Below, piece by piece: positions 55,001 to 63,530 of a stretch of DNA of 64,000 nucleotides (positions within the stretch are counted from its first letter, which is position 1; each line of letters opens with the position of its first letter). The notes below the pieces were generated by a model. The model was not told where the DNA came from. It worked only from the letters and a program-made list of their open reading frames with translations, and searched no databases. The stretch is from Apostichopus japonicus. Lineage: Eukaryota; Echinodermata; Holothuroidea; Aspidochirotida; Stichopodidae. Made by a program: the position numbers and the translations under genes. The stretch spans positions 1,576,264 through 1,640,263 of the forward strand of contig NC_092583.1 in assembly GCF_037975245.1 (NCBI RefSeq), written 5' to 3'.

Positions 55001-56084
55001 TAGCCTCAATAAGTACTGGTTCGTCTCAGTGAGTACTTATTAGGCCCATTGGGTACATATCAGTACTCATTAATTGAGTACTCATTAGTGGTTTACTTGT
55101 TTGTCTTAGCATAGTCTCAGTGGATGTTCTTAGCCTTAGTAAGCACTGGTTAGTCTCTTAGTGAGTACTTATTTTGCCCATTGGGTACTTATTAGTACTC
55201 ATTAACTTGTACTTATTACCTTCTGCAAGTGAAATATTTTGTAAGTATTCATTAGTATCAGTGAGTATTCAGATGTGTTTATGTGTATTTATTGCCATCA
55301 GTGAGTACTCCTAAAGGTTTGTATGTATTCATTAGTATCAGTGAGTACTCAGATGTGTTTTGTGTGTATTTATTACCATCAGTGAGTACTCCTAAAGTTT
55401 GTATGTATTTATTAGTATCAGTGAGTACTCAGATGTGTTTTGTGTGTATTTATTACCATCAGTGAGTACTCCTAAAGGTTTGTATGTATTCATTAGTATC
55501 AGTGAGTACTCAGGTGTGTTTTGTGTGTATTTATTACCATCAGTGAGTACTCCTAAAGGTTTGTATATATTCATTAGTATCAGTGAGTACTCAGATGTGT
55601 TTTATGTGTTTTTATTACCATCAGTGAGTACTTTTAAGGGTTTGTAAGTATTCATTAGTATCAGTGAGTATTCGTAAGGGTGTTCTATGTATCCGTTAGT
55701 CCATGTGAGTACTCTTAACTGTTTGTACATATTCATTAGTCTCGGTGAGTACTTGTGACTCTCTGCGTGAATATTGGTCTCGGTGAACACTCAGGTGTGA
55801 ACACAATGTCAATTTGTTAGTCTCAACGAATACTCATAAATGTTGGTATCTATTTGAGTACTCCTAGCTACTTACGTACTTTGGTTTTTTCCATCTCCCA
55901 GTTGGCTACCGCAAACTTCTCCAGCGAAGACAAGGCTCTGGAGGTGGAAGCATTCTTCAAAAGCAATCCCGCCCCCGCAGCAGAGAGAACCATACAACAG
56001 TCGCTGGAGAACATCCGTCTCAGGGCCAACTGGTTGAAACGGGACTCGGAAGAGATCGAGAAGTGGTTGAAGACCAAGGTTTAA
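38561..56084 (+). CDS. NPEPPS: Puromycin-sensitive aminopeptidase (M1 family)
   Basis: Zinc aminopeptidase that removes N-terminal residues from peptides in the cytosol. Eighteen exons join in frame: 38561-38974, 39871-39952, 40876-41075, 41596-41703, 42283-42483, 42792-42922, 44400-44470, 44838-44881, 45505-45669, 45911-46015, 46679-46913, 47239-47375, 48208-48342, 49431-49650, 51697-51896, 53300-53407, 54551-54703 and 55902-56084 (963 residues; human about 919). Visible motifs: substrate-binding GAMENWG at 368-374, zinc site H404-E405-x-x-H408 and E427 exactly 18 residues later (WLNEGFASW). The exon between them and the C-terminal ERAP1-like helical domain match the human protein throughout ([34 protein letters not shown]). 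Odd: a 97-residue basic, Arg/Ser-rich N-terminal extension precedes Met98 ([11 protein letters not shown]), which aligns with the internal start of human NPEPPS. The donor after exon 3 is a weak GTTCGT. Confidence 0.97.
42955..43084. repeat. Compound microsatellite (ATTC)n, (ATAG)n, (ACAG)n
   Basis: ATTC repeats at 42956-42976, TTCAAAGAACTTTG, then ATAG and ACAG arrays to 43084, in NPEPPS intron 6. Confidence 0.95.
43085..44399. other. Remainder of NPEPPS intron 6, probable old repeat
   Basis: The part at about 43380-43500 (GGAGTGAATTCCAGAGTTCA, GGACACTGCGTCGCGAGGA) looks like decayed mobile-element sequence, but I cannot place it in a family or find its ends. The rest is unremarkable up to the exon 7 acceptor. 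Confidence 0.3.
44996..45275 (-). mobile_element. tRNA-derived SINE, copy 2 (NPEPPS intron 8)
   Basis: On the minus strand, GAGAGCGTTGTGGTCAAGTG and GTTAAGG form the A-box region, GGTTCGAGGTCC the B box, and GTTGTGTCCTTGGGCAAGGC the body. The tail shows GCGCATAGAAATG and GCGCTCTATAAATG. The most intact tRNA head of the three copies. Confidence 0.88.
45838..45901. repeat. AT-only TTAATTA-rich tract before exon 10
   Basis: Low-complexity ATTAATTATT units reach to within about 10 bases of the NPEPPS exon 10 acceptor, overlapping the place where a polypyrimidine tract is normally found. Confidence 0.85.
46140..46390. repeat. MITE-like GC-rich segment in NPEPPS intron 10
   Basis: GGGGGCAGATGCAGGATTTT at the left and GCCGCCTGGATCCACGCGTG at the right look like imperfect inverted ends with G- and C-runs inside, as in the hAT MITEs here. 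No target duplication was found, so the call is weak. Confidence 0.4.
46523..46641. repeat. Three tandem ~38-bp units before exon 11
   Basis: Units contain CCACTGGACATTGCAAGATA then CTATTGAATTTCAATGT. The array ends 37 bases before the exon 11 acceptor. Confidence 0.93.
46936..46976 (+). repeat. G-rich tract in NPEPPS intron 11
   Basis: TTTTTTGGGGGGGCGGGGGA followed by GGGGTGGGGGGTG, close behind the exon 11 donor. A candidate G-quadruplex on the sense strand. Confidence 0.65.
47600..47720 (+). repeat. Decayed relative of the hammerhead-like repeat at 24044-24090
   Basis: Shares TAGCNTCTGAAGAAGATCC, TGCTANGATC and AAACAT with the complement of 24000-24110, then ACACAGGCT, ATTAAGCAGTTTG and TAACAGT downstream. 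The core GAAA reads AAAA here, so it should not fold as an active ribozyme. It is in NPEPPS intron 12. Confidence 0.7.
47826..48136 (-). mobile_element. tRNA-derived SINE, copy 3 (NPEPPS intron 12)
   Basis: Minus strand: ATTGGTTAAGGCGTCGGACT (A-box side), GGATCCATTCCAG (mutated B box), TGTGTCCTTGGGCAAGATG, CTCTCCACCCAGGGGGTTAA and a tail AAAGCACAATATAAAAATTG followed by (ATT)n. Over the body it is closer to copy 1 than to copy 2. Confidence 0.88.
48670..48770. repeat. (GAAT)n/(GGAT)n microsatellite
   Basis: Tetranucleotide array of AATG then GGAT then AATG units in NPEPPS intron 13. A G-rich stretch (GGAGGGAGGGGGAGGGAAGG) follows at 48881-48915. Confidence 0.95.
49688..51085 (+). repeat. 46-bp minisatellite of ~30 units in NPEPPS intron 14
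   Basis: Unit: AGGCACTGATTGGTCGTACC, CCTGTCTTCATCGCTTGTTT, TTACAG (46 bases), with a 39-base deletion variant ending CTTGTTTTTAACAG and point variants at a few sites. The array starts about 37 bases after the exon 14 donor and ends about 610 bases before the exon 15 acceptor. Because 46 is not a multiple of three and the units lack stops, each strand-sense frame stays open for about 100 codons; these are not genes. Confidence 0.97.
51992..52156. mobile_element. Short MITE with 6-bp flank duplication, copy 2
   Basis: A 165-bp relative of 1871-2032 beginning CAGGCATGACC and ending GGCTCATCCCTG, flanked by GTAATA on both sides (51986-51991, 52157-52162). It is 95 bases downstream of NPEPPS exon 15. 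Confidence 0.8.
52181..52749. mobile_element. Fold-back element with long inverted repeats, copy 2
   Basis: The left arm opens GGAATAGTCCAGAGGAG and the right arm closes CTCCTCTTTGGACTATCC. Internal blocks GAACAGGTGTGATATCAT and ATGACATCACACCTGTT-like sequences pair across the element. It is similar to 3019-3574 in plan and in the blocks around ACAGGTGTGAT. Confidence 0.75.
54120..54190 (-). repeat. Dispersed repeat fragment (also at 15010-15085)
   Basis: AGCAAGGCTGAATCAATCAA and GAGATTATCTCTGTGTAGACC match the complement of the PIGA intron 5 copy. The ends are unclear. Confidence 0.45.
54704..55800 (+). repeat. GTGAGTACT minisatellite filling NPEPPS intron 17
   Basis: From the exon 17 donor (TCG, GTAAGTACTTGGTTCGTC) nearly to the next exon, the intron is made of related units with CAGTGAGTACTCATTAG-like cores. 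There are two phases: irregular units to about 55250, then regular units of about 80 bp to 55670 (GTGTATTTATTACCATCAGT, GAGTACTCCTAAAGG). Confidence 0.93.
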
Positions 56085-58280
56085 GTCCGACGGGCGCCGC
56101 AGCCCCTCCTCCATTTAACCAACGTTTTTGATGTATCCATATCAGAATGGACCTTGGCATTTGATTTTATTTTACCATGTTGACTTTCCTTTGTCTGTAT
56201 AATTAATAATATGAACAATGTAAAATTAATTGGGTACCTTCAGAAACCTGATCAGATATAAAGTTACACTGTAGACAAGATGATAGAGCAAATTTGCAAC
56301 TGTTGATGGTGGTTGCCATGACAATAGATAACATCAGCCTAGTTAGCATGGGATTTTGAGACTGGGTTGAAACAACAACAAAATCTTTTGACACATGACG
56401 TCGGTACATAAATCTGTGGATATTGCGATATGAACTGGGGATATGAAAAGATTTAATTTTTCATAGACCATTTAAAGAAAATTTTTTTGTTAATGCAGGT
56501 TGCTATTTCATATCATTTTTGTGCAAATAATAATGATGATGGTTACAATATTTTAGCTTTATGTTTTGTTTTTTTCATTTTTTTTTATAAGATTAAGAGA
56601 ACTGTACCCTGGATAGGTTCTGTAATATTCTTTTCCCCAAAATTTGTCGAAGGTTGGTACAACAGGATTCAAACATTTATTCTTTATTCATATATCTATG
56701 AGATATTAAAGTTCTGACTAAAATATTTTCTCTTTTCAAATATTCTATGCTGAAAGCAAAATGGATTTTATGGTGTATGCATATAATGCCTTGGCTTGTT
56801 AACCATAATTATTACCCACCACCCCCCCCCCCCCAAAAAAAACATTAACTTTTTCATCTACATATTAGTTTGTGATTGGGTGCCTTGTGGATATGTTATA
56901 CCCTACATTATGGCCACCTTTGGATGTGTGGTGTCATGCCTTGATTATCCACCTGAACAATATGTCTATTTTAATTTGTGTTTGATTCTGCATTTTGAAC
57001 ATGCCTCAGTTACCGAATTCGTAATTCTGTGTCCGATTTCGTTACTTATCGTATATGGTTATAAGTTAATTGACATCTGACGAAAGTTTGGTTCCCTGAC
57101 ATGAAGATATTGTGCGTACCTCTTCCAAACCCACTTCACCACCCCGACTTGCCCTTCAAATTGTATTAATAAATGATTCCATCAGCGTTCATACCGAACA
57201 TTGTAATGTATAAATTTTATGAAATAACAACAGAGCACAATAAGACAATATCCCACTGTGACTTTTCACCCAAATTGAGAATTCCTGTTTCCTTTAACAG
57301 CTTCAGAATTGTCCCCATGATGTTTTTCCTTGCACAAAAAACGTTGGAACTTATTGTTTGTAGTTAGAGAGAACCAGAGGCTGATGGCCAACATGGATAA
57401 ACTCGAAAGAGATTTGGCAAAATAGAAATTCGAAAAATCAATATTTAACCTACAAGGTGTACAGAGTGCAATTAAAATCCAACTGTTTATATTGCCAATT
57501 TTTTTTTTTTTGTGGTTGAGCTTAACGACTTGTCACTAAATATAAAAAAAATTGTTTTTTGGCAAAATCCTGTATCATCTTGGAAGCTTTAAGTCAACTT
57601 TAGCCACAAAATCGCTTCACAAAAGTTGATGGATTTGTAGTTAAGTTTTTTTTTTGTATTTATCGTCATCAAGCCTTGCAATATGACATAGTCTATGTTA
57701 ATCAGTTCTGTTAATTATATGAAGAGAATTGTTTCATGGTATCCAGATCAAGAAATATTTGATGAAAATCATCAGAAGAAAGCCATGATCAATGTTGAAA
57801 AATGATACTTAATTGTACCGTGTAGTTATTAATGGTATCATGTGTCAAATGAAAAAGACATTTCATGATGTTTTGTTATAATATTTCATTTTGATGGTCT
57901 GTTTTTCTTCTTCTTCATTTTCTTTGATTATTCTAGCATTTGTAATTCAGTTATGTTCTCAGATATTAATACAAGGGAAGGATATACAAATTGATTATAA
58001 TGGACCGAACGGTTTGGTTACGCTTTCATTAACTTGTTGTGTGTTGTATCTATGGGCTGGACCCCTCCCCACCCCCAACCCCCTCCGCCAAAGAAAATCG
58101 CCTCTTGCCCTTCCATAAAGGATCAGTCCCTAAATAAGTCGGGCAAAGTTAGAATTTCACGTCTCTCCACCTTTGACATTTTGCAGGTGCACGTCATTGC
58201 GCAAGTCCTGGATGCACACGCGCTTATTTTCCTTCATATTTTGCCCTATAGGAGTGGTTGTAAACTTGTTACTTTCTAAC
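56085..58280 (+). other. 3' UTR and downstream flank of NPEPPS
   Basis: Non-coding AT-rich sequence after the stop. Candidate poly(A) signals are ATTAAA at 56705-56710 and AATAAA at 57168-57173. No repeat shared within the window was seen before the MITE at 58281. Confidence 0.5.
57168..57173 (+). promoter_or_regulatory. Candidate AATAAA polyadenylation signal
   Basis: First canonical AATAAA I find downstream of the NPEPPS stop, about 1.1 kb away. The ATTAAA at 56705 is a nearer alternative. Confidence 0.4.
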
Positions 58281-58600
58281 TTAAAGGCATTGAAGACTCG
58301 CCCCAAACCGCGTGCGGCCATCTGAAAAAGTTAACTTTCCGTTGCATGCAAGTGAAGTTTTGTTGTAGCTGGACCTGAGATGTCCATCGCTGTATCGTTT
58401 GTACACTGTGCTGTGGGTATTGACCGCAGCTGTATGTACTGACAGTTTACTAGTGTCTAATTACCGACGGTAGCAAGCTGTGTGTGTGTATTTTCTGGGA
58501 TCGATGGTGGTGTCTAATACTTTTGTTACACCTCATTCGAAACTAAGTCAGATTACCGGCATTAAACGTTTCTTTTTGCGCTAGTCTTCACACCCTTTAA
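58281..58600 (+). mobile_element. TTAA-flanked MITE, copy E
   Basis: A 320-bp copy with TTAA at both ends (58281-58284, 58597-58600). It is shortened relative to copies B-D by loss of about 45 bases after TGAAGTTTTGTTG, where the others read GTGTCGCTACAAAATGC. Confidence 0.88.
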
Positions 58601-59119
58601 TTCGGCGAACTGCATCCGTCGCCATTATTCCCATTTTTTATTCATTTTTTTTTCTTATCGGTGTCCCTGTCTCTCTTGTTCTGTCATTTTGATATTTTAT
58701 TTACACAACATTTTGCTCTGAGATTGCTACCAAGAACGCAAGGCGCCATAAAATAATTAAAATGAAAAAACAAAACAATTATTAACTTATCAGGTTGATA
58801 GCTGTCGTGCGATTAGTATATCATTGGTACTTAACAGGGGCGGATCCAGGGGGGGGCCGACCCGGCCCCGGCCCCCCCTTTTTGGAAATCAGTTGCGTTT
58901 TTTTTTATGTGGGAGTACTTCAAATTCCTAATAGGCATAACTTGTTGAAAGAAAAGCCTAATATATATCCAGCTGCTCTTCCCTGAAACGCGATCGTGTT
59001 TATTCCAAATTTGAAACTAAGGCAATTATCAGGCTTACGCGACATCACGTATTAATTAGATACGGCTCAGTACTATAGTGCTGACTATTACTGTCAGGGA
59101 AAATCAATGCACAGTTAGC
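58601..59119. other. Unassigned repeat-poor spacer
   Basis: It contains CAGGGGCGGATCCAGGGGGG at 58836, which looks like a single MITE terminus without a recognisable partner, plus C-runs. No gene seen. Confidence 0.4.
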
Positions 59120-59176
59120 AAGTATATCATAATTATCTGAATGAAAGGGGTGTAGGCGGTGTTTCACTATCTAACG

Positions 59177-59583
59177 CAGGGTTGTCCAACCTACGGCCCG
59201 CGGGCCACAGTCCGGCCCGCCGCAGGGTTGCGTCCGGCCCGCCAGAGATGCTCTACAGTGCGAAATTTTAGTGAGCAGATTTATTGATAACAATTTGAAG
59301 CTATACAATCAATCATTCGAACCTTCTGGGTCCACAAAACTGCATACAGGTCAGTTTGTGTGATACTCTCTAAGCGGAGGGGGGGGGGCGGGGCGGCTGG
59401 ACTTCATTCATCTGTTTTATCAGGAAGAAAAATAAATCAGTGCGCTCCGCGCGCAGTGTTCACATTTTGTTGCCTTGGGCTTCGGGCAAAAAATCGAAAA
59501 ATCGAGCGTAGGGTTAATGCGGCCCCCTCCTTCATCATAATCATTCCATGTGGCCCTCCTCTGCAAAAGGTTGGACAACCCTG
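59177..59583. mobile_element. hAT-type MITE nested in the Penelope-like element end
   Basis: Ends CAGGGTTGTCCAACC and GGTTGGACAACCCTG are perfect inverted repeats, flanked by a perfect 8-bp duplication ATCTAACG (59169-59176, 59584-59591). The sub-terminal TACGGCCCGCGGGCC resembles vertebrate Charlie-type termini as I remember them. Removing it restores the inverted end of the host element. Confidence 0.92.
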
Positions 59584-59747
59584 ATCTAACGCAACGTAGT
59601 CGCCAAGAACCTGAAGTATTTTTAAGGGAGGGCCCGAGGAACATGAACTTATAGCATGCTCCTCGTGGTGAAACATAATTGCACCTATTAGGTGAATTGA
59701 GTGTATACTGTTAATAGTAGGAGAGACTAGTGTATAGGTTCTTATGA

Positions 59748-59805
59748 CCAACTAGACCGGTTTCTGCTCTCAAACTTTATAGGAGGAGCTTCATCAGTAG
59801 TAGCC
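59748..59805 (-). ncRNA. Hammerhead-ribozyme-like motif in the Penelope-like element
   Basis: Minus strand: stem I GGCUACUA, core CUGAUGA, stem II with GCUC pairing GAGC around a 15-base loop, core GAAA, self-complementary ACCGGU, triplet GUC, then stem I return UAGUUGG (ACUA pairs UAGU). Predicted cleavage follows the C complementary to 59755. PLEs are known to carry hammerhead motifs in their repeats. The A-A mismatch at the base of stem II is non-standard. Confidence 0.5.
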
Positions 59806-60049
59806 TTTGAATATTTTATATTCGGCCTGGGCGTCTCGTTCTCAAAATGCATCTATTTTCTGTGCACGAGTTTTTATGGACTCATAGTGCAGCTATAAGA
59901 GCATCTAAAAGAGTTTCGTGTGAACCTTGAGAGTCAGCTGATTCTTCGTTAGTATGAAACCTTGAGTTAACAAGTAAATCTTTGAGATTTTGGGCCCTTT
60001 TGTAGGCTAGAATCGGTTCTTTTGGAAACAGTTTGGATAATTTCGCGTG

Positions 60050-60933
60050 CACGGGCGTAGCGAGCGGGGGGGGGGTGGGGGTGTCACATCCCCCAATAAT
60101 TTGGTCGCTGTCGGCAAATTTTGGGTCTGTCGGCAAAAGGACAAAAGGTGAAGAGAGCGGAAGGGGAAGAAAGAAGGAAAGCTGAATAGAGAAAAGGAGA
60201 ACGGGAGCTTCTTTATCGGTTATTTCGATTTTCCAGTTCTTCATCTGATAAACTCATTCACCAATCCAATCACCCGACGCCTGCAAGTTAAAAACCTCTC
60301 GGCAAATAACTGATAATGTCACGGCCGTCAGTATAGCTACTGTAGCCAGGCTCAGCTAGACGAGTGCCAGAATCGCCGGCAACTCAGTGAAAGAAATGGA
60401 ATTAAAGGCTTCCGTATAGGCCGCAGCCCATGAGTCGTGCTATCGTGTGACAACGTGTTGTTATTATCCTCTGTTCAGAATGACGTCATCGCAGATGTCA
60501 TTCGTTCTCCGTGGAAAACTTAAGGACACGGCTCACGAATTGTACACAATTTTTAACGTTTCTCGCTTGTATATCAATGAATGTTGTTATTTCTCATTAC
60601 CGAAAAGTTTTCTGAACATTTTCATCACGAAGTTTCACTATTTCAACGATCGGTGAAAGAGAAAACACAGTTCGATAATTGGTCCCAATTAATCCTTCTT
60701 CTGCCGACTGCCATAAAAATAATATCGAAATGGAAATTCTACGGTGCCAAATTTGACTTAAAATATGCACCAGATTGCATCTAAGGACGTTTCAAAACTA
60801 AAAATTTTCCAAAGGGGAGGGGGACACCCCCTCCCTTTAGACCCCTCCCCCATTTCAGTCACCACTTCCAGATCCGTCGGCAAATCAAATCCTCCTCACC
60901 CCCCCCAAAAAAAAACCCTTCGCTACGCCCCTG
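60050..60933. mobile_element. hAT-type MITE nested in the Penelope-like element, copy 1
   Basis: An 884-bp element with CACGGGCGTAGCGAGCGG at the left and CTTCGCTACGCCCCTG at the right. Flanks TTCGCGTG and TCCGCGTG form an 8-bp duplication with one mismatch. The inside has one ~137-bp unit (ATGCACCAGATTGCATCTAA) plus unique sequence at about 60245-60720 that is absent from copy 2. Confidence 0.9.
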
Positions 60934-61750
60934 TCCGCGTGTTGCGAGATTAAGTGCCAATGTTTCAAAAGTACATTTTTCAAATGCGTGGTTTTGATAT
61001 GGGGTGTATAGGTAAGCTTGAACACCATTGGTGGTTCCTTTTGTTTAGGTTTGGTAGTGAGGTATTGCCCACGGTTTTCAAATTTTATGCCTTTCGTGGC
61101 TGAGGCAATTTCCTCTTTCTTATAGTTACAGAGTAACAGTTTCTCTGTGAACGCATTCTTTTTCTGTAAGAAATCAGTCTCATTGTTACAGAGACGTGCG
61201 TATCGTAAGACTTCCCCTTTAATGAAGCCTTTAGAAGTAGCAAGTGGGTGTGCAGAGTTTCTGTCGAGGTATTGGAAGGTTTCCGTGGGTTTGGTGTAGA
61301 CTTTGGTGTCTAATAACCCATTGGTTTCAAACCTTGGACCTTTGAAGATTTTCAAATCTAGGTATGTTACCTCGGTGTGTAATATTTCTACCGTAAACTT
61401 TAAGAAGCGGTGAATTTCATTCAACCTGTTTACTAGTTGTTCAAGTTCCTGAGGTGAACCGTCGTAAAGCCATAGAATTTCATCTCTATAGCGGAGCCAT
61501 TTTAAGATTTTTTTATCTGTCGGTAAAATCTGGTTTTCCAGTCTATGCATGACGATATCACAGATTTCCGAAGAGGCTTGGCTACCCATGGCGCAACCGA
61601 TCTTTTGTAGATAGAATTGGTTATTGAACTCGAAACAGTTTCTTGTTAAAAATAAGTTCAATTAGTTTGCGCATGGATATGGAAGATACTTTATTTATTC
61701 CATATTCGCTTTTTTCCGCCTTTTCATAGACTTCTTGACATATATCTAAT

Positions 61751-62626
61751 CAGGGGCGTAGCGAGCGGGGAGTGTGGGGGGGGGGTGTCACACCCCCCAC
61801 CCAATAATTTGGTCGCTGTCGGCAAATTTTGGGTCTGTCGGCAAAAGGAGAAAAGGTGAAGAGAGCGGAAGGGGAAGAAAGAAGGAAAGCTGAATAGAAA
61901 AAGGAGAACGGGAGCTTCTTCCGTGCCAAATTTGACTTAAAATATGCACCAGATTGCATCTAAGGACGTTCAAACTAATTTTTCCAAAGGGGAGGGGTAG
62001 ACCCCCTACCCTTAGACCCATCCCCCATTTCAGTCACTACTTCCAGATCCGTCGGCAAATCAAATTTGACTTAAAATATGCACCAGATTGCATCTAAGGA
62101 CGTTTCAAACTAAAAAATTTCCAAAGGGGAGGGGGACACCCCCTCCCCTTAGACCCCTCCCCCATTTCAGTCACCACTTCCAGATCCGTCGGCAAATCAA
62201 ATTTGACTTAAAATATACATCAGATGGCATCTAAGGACGTTTCAAAACTAAAAATTACACCCCTCCCCCATTTCAGTCACCACTTCCAGATCCGTCGGCA
62301 AATCAAATTTGACTTAAAATATACACCAGATTGCATCTAAGGACGTTTCAAAACTAAAAATTTTCCAAAGGGGAGGGGGACACCACCTCCCCTTAGACCC
62401 CTCCCCCATTTCAGTCACCACTTCCAGATCCGTCGGCAAATCAAATTTGACTTAAAATATGCACCAGATTGCATCTAAGGACGTTTCAAAACTAAAAAAT
62501 TGCCAAAGGGGAGGGGGACACCCCCTCCCCTTAGACCCCTCCCCCATTTCAGTCACCACTTCCAGATCCGTCGGCAAATCAAATTCTCCACACCCCCCCA
62601 ACAAAAACCCCTTCGCTACGCCCCTG
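61751..62626. mobile_element. hAT-type MITE nested in the Penelope-like element, copy 2 with internal array
   Basis: An 876-bp element with ends CAGGGGCGTAGCGAGCGG and CTTCGCTACGCCCCTG and a perfect 8-bp duplication TATCTAAT (61743-61750, 62627-62634). The inside is five tandem units starting near 61931, 62065, 62202, 62308 and 62446 (about 137 bp each; the third is shortened to 106). Confidence 0.92.
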
Positions 62627-62946
62627 TATCTAATGCCTCCTCTTGGGGAGTATTGGTATACATAGCGACGACATCGAGTGTAGCAAGTACTACTGCTTTT
62701 GGTAACGGGGTGGCTTCCACAATTTTCAGAATGTGATTTGTGTCTTTCACATAGGTGCTTTGTTTTAATACAATAGGAAGCAAGAAATAGTCCACAAATT
62801 CCGATATTTTTTCGGTCGGTGATCCGTTTCCGCTTATTATCGGGCCCTCCCTTAAAAATACTTCAGGTTCTTGGCGACTACGTTGCGTTAGATAGTGTAA
62901 AACCGCCTACATCCCCCTTTCATTAATAAGTATATCATAATTATCT

Positions 62947-63180
62947 CATTGAATATATCTTGTTTTATGTTTTTTTCTTGGGGTGAATCTGGTGTCATAA
63001 TTTTCGCGCAAAAGAAAAAAAACCGACGCAATAATAGTGTATCCATTGTAGTGCTCTACATGCACTGTTGAGCGTTGTTAAATATGTGTCTATCGAAAAA
63101 AATATGTGCACCAAAAAAGCGTGTCTGCAACGTTTCTGGTTTTTCTAGTTTTTGGCGAAATGTTTCACCATTTTGCATCT
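62947..63180. other. Flank of the Penelope-like element
   Basis: AT-rich sequence with no gene or shared repeat seen. Confidence 0.4.
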
Positions 63181-63530
63181 AAGCACTCACAATTGACCAA
63201 AAATTTCCAAGGGGGAGGGGACAACCCCTCCCCCTAGACCCCTCCCCCAGGACGCAGATCACTAAAGTGCTACCATCGGGATGTCGGCCCCCAGCGACGT
63301 AGCCAGGAATTTGAAAGGGGGGGAGCACTTTTTGCGATTGATATGGATTTTCAAAGTTGTAGGCACGACTATCTGAGCGGAGCGCCACCATCGGTTGGCG
63401 CGGAGCGTACAAGAAAATTTTTGGTTTTACAAACCCCCCCAGATGGCCGGAAACGGCCCTTCCCGAGTGTTCATTCTGGTTCCCTGGCCTCTTGCTAACT
63501 TGAGACACCTCATTCAATATCACTTTTAAA
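63181..63530. repeat. MITE fragments of two hAT-like families
   Basis: 63181-63260 resembles the inner unit of the 61751 element (CATCTAAG, CCAAGGGGGAGGGGACAACC, CTAGACCCCTCCCCC). From 63292, CAGCGACGTAGCCAGGAATT and the GGAGCGCCACCAT...GGCGCGGAGCG block match the complement of 3713-4006. The right terminus of the latter is not recognisable, and neither fragment shows a clear target duplication. Confidence 0.65.

Larger units (their letters stand above)
59882..62870 (-). pseudogene. Broken Penelope-like reverse transcriptase
   Basis: Coding pieces in order on the minus strand: 62635-62870 (GPIISGNGSPTEKISEFVDY, TLDVVAMYTNTPQEEALD), 60942-61750 (YLQKIGCAMGSQASSEICDI, YLDLKIFKGPRF, KVYTKPTETFQYLDRNSAHP), and 59882-60049 (KLSKLFPKEPILAYKRAQNL). 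The breaks at 61751-62626 and 60050-60933 are MITE insertions. There is also a frameshift near 61660, and the catalytic box reads YRDE where YxDD is expected. The ORF stops at 59882, without the GIY-YIG domain usual in Penelope or Poseidon types. It should be inactive. Confidence 0.85.
59139..62927 (-). mobile_element. Penelope-like retroelement with 19-bp TSD and nested insertions
   Basis: The element is bounded by a perfect direct repeat AAGTATATCATAATTATCT (59120-59138 and 62928-62946). Its two ends are inverted copies of about 90 bases (GGTGTAGGCGGT, ACTATCTAACGCAACGTAGT, AAGAACCTGAAGTATTTTTA). The minus strand encodes pieces of a PLE reverse transcriptase. Three hAT-type MITEs (59177, 60050 and 61751) account for over half of its length. 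The 5' part of the ORF is missing: the coding part starts within the inverted end at EPEVFLREGPIISGNGS. No GIY-YIG endonuclease is seen. Confidence 0.88.

Noticed and set aside
55283-55790. Repetitive plus- and minus-strand open frames ([13 protein letters not shown]-type)
   Set aside because: Translation of the intron 17 minisatellite; no independent gene signals.
58836-58900. Another hAT-type MITE from CAGGGGCGGATCCAGG
   Set aside because: Only a left terminus is visible; no matching right end or target duplication was found.
59360-59751. Overlapping open frames of 74-104 codons
   Set aside because: They span the boundary of a hAT MITE and the Penelope-like element end; no gene-like content.
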